From: Verrucomicrobiota bacterium
GTDB lineage: Bacteria > Verrucomicrobiota > Verrucomicrobiia > Verrucomicrobiales > Akkermansiaceae
Direction of reading: 5' to 3'
Length of the DNA: 9,077 nucleotides
NCBI GenBank assembly: GCA_026397695.1
Contig: JAPLUJ010000671.1
Span: 1 to 9,077 of the forward strand
Position numbers and translations under genes: made by a program. This document shows positions 6,884 to 9,077 of this stretch, one piece after another. The notes below the pieces were generated by a model, which worked only from the letters and a program-made list of their open reading frames with translations, had not been told where the DNA came from and made no database searches. The first letter of the stretch is position 1, and each line of letters begins with the position of its first letter.

Positions 6884-7920
6884 CTCGCCATCCAGAGCAC
6901 CCGCGAGTTCCCGAAGCCCGCCTCGCGGGCGCCGAAGCCGCTCTGGCAGAAGCCACCGCCGATCTTCCCTTCGCCCGCCAGCAATTGGCCGTTCTAACGG
7001 AAAATCCGGAAATATCCAGTGGCCTGAGCACCTTGCGGATCGCCTTGGTCAGACTCCGCATCCATGATCTCGCGAAGGATTCCGCCGCCGCCATCACCAC
7101 CGCCAAGTCCATCCTCGAACTCTATCCGGCGGACCCCGCAGCCGCCGAGGCCGCGTTCATCCTCGGACGCAATCTGTTCCAAGCCCGCAGTTACAACGAC
7201 GCCCGCCTCGTCCTCCAAAAACTCGCCGCTACGGATACCGACCCGGATCGCGCCCAAGCCGCCGGCCTGCTGGCGGCCCGCTCCGCCGCTCTCGTCCCCA
7301 CCAGCCAATCCCAACAGGAAGCCCTCACCCTGTTCGACAAGGTGATCGAATCCAAAGGCTCCGTCGCCTCCATTGCCATGCTGGAAAAAGCCCGCCTCAT
7401 GATCGACCTGAACCGCCTCACGGAAGCCTCCGCCTTCCTGCACAATTGGTTCAACTCCCTGCCCAAAAACGATCCTCTCCATCTACCCGCCGGACTTCTG
7501 TTAGGTGAGGCGATCTACGCCCAAGGCAGTGTCAACCCCGATTCCCTCACCGACGCGCTCGCGGTTTACGACCAACTTCTCGTCCACTCGGAGAAGCGTC
7601 CCTCGGTCTTCAACCGCCTGCAATACCTCCGCGGCAGAACCTTGGAACAGATTCCCGACGCAAATGATCCGTCACGCAAACGCGAAAAACAGGCATTCAT
7701 CGCCTATTACTCGGTACTCGAAACTCCCACTCCCCCCGCCGAATGGCACTACTTCGAACTCTGCGGCTTCCGCGCCCTCGCCCTGTTGGAAAAAGCCGGA
7801 CGCTGGCCGGCCGCCATCGCCTGCGCCAAAAAAATCGCATCGTTCAAAGGCCCCCGTGCCGATGAGGCCGCCACCCGCGCCAGCCAACTCCAACTCAAAC
7901 ACATGATCTGGGAAGACTGA
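6862..7920 (+). CDS. TPR-like repeat protein, C-terminal part of the gene split at the C run
   Basis: This frame is open from the C run onward and reads as a direct continuation of the upstream protein: LAGAEAALAEATADLPFARQ, then TPR-like pairs such as DSAAAITTAKSILELYPADP, AAFILGRNLFQARSYNDARL, ALTLFDKVIESKGS and GLLLGEAIYAQGSVNPDS, ending KHMIWED. It has no signal peptide, no ATG or GTG near its beginning and no ribosome site; the first usable start is a TTG at 6985. That makes an independent gene unlikely. The blocks with ELYPADPAAAEAAFILG spacing resemble the TPRs of envelope factors such as YbgF or BamD, a resemblance in style only. The stop at 7918-7920 is followed by repeats rather than a clear terminator. 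Confidence 0.78.
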   Translation, partial: PHTGAPLTRHPEHPRVPEARLAGAEAALAEATADLPFARQQLAVLTENPEISSGLSTLRIALVRLRIHDLAKDSAAAITTAKSILELYPADPAAAEAAFILGRNLFQARSYNDARLVLQKLAATDTDPDRAQAAGLLAARSAALVPTSQSQQEALTLFDKVIESKGSVASIAMLEKARLMIDLNRLTEASAFLHNWFNSLPKNDPLHLPAGLLLGEAIYAQGSVNPDSLTDALAVYDQLLVHSEKRPSVFNRLQYLRGRTLEQIPDANDPSRKREKQAFIAYYSVLETPTPPAEWHYFELCGFRALALLEKAGRWPAAIACAKKIASFKGPRADEAATRASQLQLKHMIWED

Positions 7921-7933
7921 ACGTGGAAAAAGA

Positions 7934-7961
7934 AGTGATCCGTAATCAGTGATCGGTAATC
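7934..7961 (+). repeat. Two 14-bp tandem repeats after the TPR gene
   Basis: AGTGATCCGTAATC (7934-7947) and AGTGATCGGTAATC (7948-7961) abut and differ in one base; a partial third AGT follows. They lie between the TPR stop and the heptamer array. Function unknown. Confidence 0.85.
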
Positions 7962-7978
7962 AGTTCAATAAACCCGCC

Positions 7979-8090
7979 TATCCTCTATCCTCTATCCTCT
8001 ATCCTCTATCCTCTATCCTCTATCCTCTATCCTCTATCCTCTATCCTCTATCCACTATCTTCTATCTTCTATCTTCTATCCACTATCTTC
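7979..8090 (+). repeat. Heptamer array, 16 units (TATCCTC, TATCTTC, TATCCAC), upstream of dapB
   Basis: Ten perfect copies of TATCCTC (7979-8048) are followed by TATCCAC, three TATCTTC, TATCCAC and TATCTTC (8049-8090), 112 bp in exact 7-bp register. The array ends 16 bp before the dapB ATG. It is a pyrimidine-rich strand on the sense side of dapB. Heptamer arrays of this type occur in intergenic DNA of several bacterial groups; a role in spacing or expression of dapB is possible but unproven. Confidence 0.97.
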
Positions 8091-8106
8091 CAACCACACC
8101 ACGCAC

Positions 8107-8844
8107 ATGCTCAAGCTCCTCATCACTGGCAAATCCGGCCGCATGGGCCAGGCCCTGCTGCAGGCGGCCGCCGGGGAATCCCGTGTCACTGTTGCCGCCA
8201 CCCACGATATCGGCGAGGATTTGATCGCCGCCATGCAACCTACCGCCTGCACCATCGATTTCACCGTTCATGCGTTCACCTCCCAAGTCATCGCCGCTGC
8301 CATGCAGCATGGCAGCCGTCTGGTGATCGGCACCACCGGCCACAGCGATGAACAACGCGCCATGATCCGGGCAGCGTCACTCCAACTCCCCATCGTTTAC
8401 GCGGCGAATTATTCGGTCGGCGTCAACACCTTGTTCTGGCTCACCCGCCAAGCCGCCCGCGTCCTCACCCAGGACCGCTTTGATATCGAGGTCACCGAAA
8501 TGCACCACCGCCATAAAATCGACGCGCCCTCCGGCACCGCGCGCCGTCTGTTAGAGATTCTCACCGCGGAAACCCATACCTCTCTCGATGCCGACGTCGC
8601 CCACGGCCGCCATGGCAATATCGGCCCGCGCAATGCCCGTGAAATCGGCATGCACGCACTGCGCGGCGGCGACGTCGTGGGCGATCACACCGTGATCTTC
8701 GCCGCCGACGGCGAACGCGTCGAACTAACCCACAAGGCGTCCTCACGTCTCACCTTCGCCGCCGGTGCCATCCGTGCCGCCCTGTGGCTCCAGGATCAAC
8801 CCGCCGGCCTCTACGACATGCAGGACGTGCTCGGCCTAAGGTAA
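8107..8844 (+). CDS. dapB: 4-hydroxy-tetrahydrodipicolinate reductase
   Basis: Reduces 4-hydroxy-tetrahydrodipicolinate with NAD(P)H to tetrahydrodipicolinate in the diaminopimelate and lysine pathway of the cytoplasm, feeding peptidoglycan and protein synthesis. Seen in order: nucleotide-binding loop GKSGRMG at 8-14; DFTVH at 51-55; GTTGHS at 75-80; AANYSVGVN at 99-107; active-site block EMHHRHKIDAPSGTA at 131-145, where His133 and Lys137 correspond to E. coli His159 and Lys163; GDHTVIF at 192-198; and the end SSRLTFAAGAIRAALWL. At 245 residues it is shorter than E. coli DapB (273), mainly through a compact segment between the first and third strands. The ATG directly precedes the first beta strand, so the start is safe although no Shine-Dalgarno is seen. 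It stands alone, separated from the TPR gene by a repeat-filled spacer. Confidence 0.97.
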   Translation: MLKLLITGKSGRMGQALLQAAAGESRVTVAATHDIGEDLIAAMQPTACTIDFTVHAFTSQVIAAAMQHGSRLVIGTTGHSDEQRAMIRAASLQLPIVYAANYSVGVNTLFWLTRQAARVLTQDRFDIEVTEMHHRHKIDAPSGTARRLLEILTAETHTSLDADVAHGRHGNIGPRNAREIGMHALRGGDVVGDHTVIFAADGERVELTHKASSRLTFAAGAIRAALWLQDQPAGLYDMQDVLGLR

Positions 8845-8872
8845 AATCGGCCGCACCGCGTGCTGCGTACAA

Positions 8873-8898
8873 ATTATTGATGTGATCGCATCAATAAT
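8873..8898. promoter_or_regulatory. 26-bp near-perfect palindrome downstream of dapB
   Basis: ATTATTGATG (8873-8882) and CATCAATAAT (8889-8898) are exact inverted copies around TGATCG, whose inner GATC is also palindromic, so 24 of 26 positions are symmetric. It lies 28 bp after the dapB stop. As RNA it would form a long A/U-rich hairpin, but no T-tract follows, so operator or processing hairpin is as likely as terminator. Confidence 0.7.
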
Positions 8899-8929
8899 CA
8901 GGATGAGTTGCTCAGAAGAGAAACCCCAC

Positions 8930-8943
8930 GGGCGGCCCCGCCC
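8930..8943 (+). terminator. GC hairpin after dapB, weak terminator candidate
   Basis: GGGCG (8930-8934) pairs with CGCCC (8939-8943) around GCCC. Only a mixed AATCCTGTTC follows, not a clean T-tract. Confidence 0.25.
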
Positions 8944-8950
8944 AATCCTG

Positions 8951-9077
8951 TTCAATTAAGAAATTCGAACCGCAGATGGACGCAGATGAACACAGATAAA
9001 ATCAAAAATCTCTCTTCATCTGCGTCTATCTGCGTTCATCTGCGGTTAAAACCCTCTTCTCTTCCTGCTTAATTGAA
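8951..9077. repeat. MITE-like inverted-repeat element of 127 bp at the window end
   Basis: Outer arms TTCAATTAAG (8951-8960) and CTTAATTGAA (9068-9077) are perfect 10-bp inverted copies. Inside, 8968-8999 and 9016-9047 form an imperfect 32-bp inverted repeat (27 matches) built from a roughly 10-bp direct period of CGCAGATGGA, CGCAGATGAA and CACAGATAAA, with a 16-base A/T-rich loop. No coding sequence is inside. Elements with this CGCAGATG theme are, from general knowledge, scattered in many environmental bacterial genomes; mobility is inferred only from the terminal repeats. Confidence 0.75.

Noticed and set aside
5260..7482. Several long minus-strand frames opposite the TPR gene
   Set aside because: They are antisense shadows caused by high third-position GC, with low-complexity composition and no domains.
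7934..8090. CRISPR-like array
   Set aside because: The repeats are contiguous 7-bp and 14-bp units without unique spacers, and no cas genes are present.
7949..8224. Open frame encoding repeated SSILYPL units
   Set aside because: It is the translation of the heptamer array, which stays open because seven-base units cycle through frames; it has no independent coding signal and runs into dapB out of frame.

Overview
The window looks like a piece of a GC-rich (roughly 60%) free-living bacterium, most likely of the Verrucomicrobiota. This placement is an inference. It rests on the N-terminal style of IF-3, a secreted sialate O-acetylesterase, a Shine-Dalgarno-poor gene set, and intergenic low-complexity repeats of the kinds TATCCTC and CCGCAGATGGACGCAGATG. 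No rRNA or other decisive marker is present, and the last bases coincide with the end of an inverted-repeat element, so this may be a whole short contig.

Layout, left to right. (1) 65-1751 (+): secreted SGNH-type sialate O-acetylesterase, frameshifted by an exact 94-bp tandem duplication. (2) 1767-2570 (-): membrane-anchored, proline-rich protein of unknown function, convergent with the esterase. (3) 2571-3194: about 620 bp without a convincing gene, holding several hairpins and the infC leader. (4) 3195-3850 (+): infC (IF-3), with a probable AUC start codon behind a strong GGAGG; about 73 bp of the N-terminal domain appear to be missing, which breaks the frame. (5) 3851-4068: structured spacer with a candidate terminator. 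(6) 4069-5454 (+): NtrC-type sigma-54 activator with a degenerate receiver. (7) 5459-7920 (+): exported TPR-like protein of about 820 aa, split in two by a nine-C homopolymer and lying 4 bp behind the activator. (8) 7921-8106: two kinds of tandem repeat, including a 16-unit heptamer array. (9) 8107-8844 (+): dapB, the dihydrodipicolinate reductase of lysine and diaminopimelate synthesis. (10) 8845-9077: a 26-bp near-palindrome and a MITE-like inverted-repeat element.

How the parts relate: the activator and the TPR protein look like one transcription unit. The activator lacks the phosphoacceptor Asp, so it is probably not a phosphorelay output. The esterase would release acetyl groups from sialic acid or other acetylated glycans outside the cytoplasm. 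infC and dapB are housekeeping genes with unusual leaders: a non-canonical start for infC, and a heptamer repeat array ending 16 bp before the dapB ATG.

Three separate frame defects of three different kinds (exact duplication, deletion, homopolymer length) fall in three otherwise well-preserved genes, one of them normally essential. Assembly or sequencing error has to be excluded before biology is read into them. I see no defence system, CRISPR array, tRNA or complete insertion sequence, and nothing that amounts to a clearly new multi-gene system.
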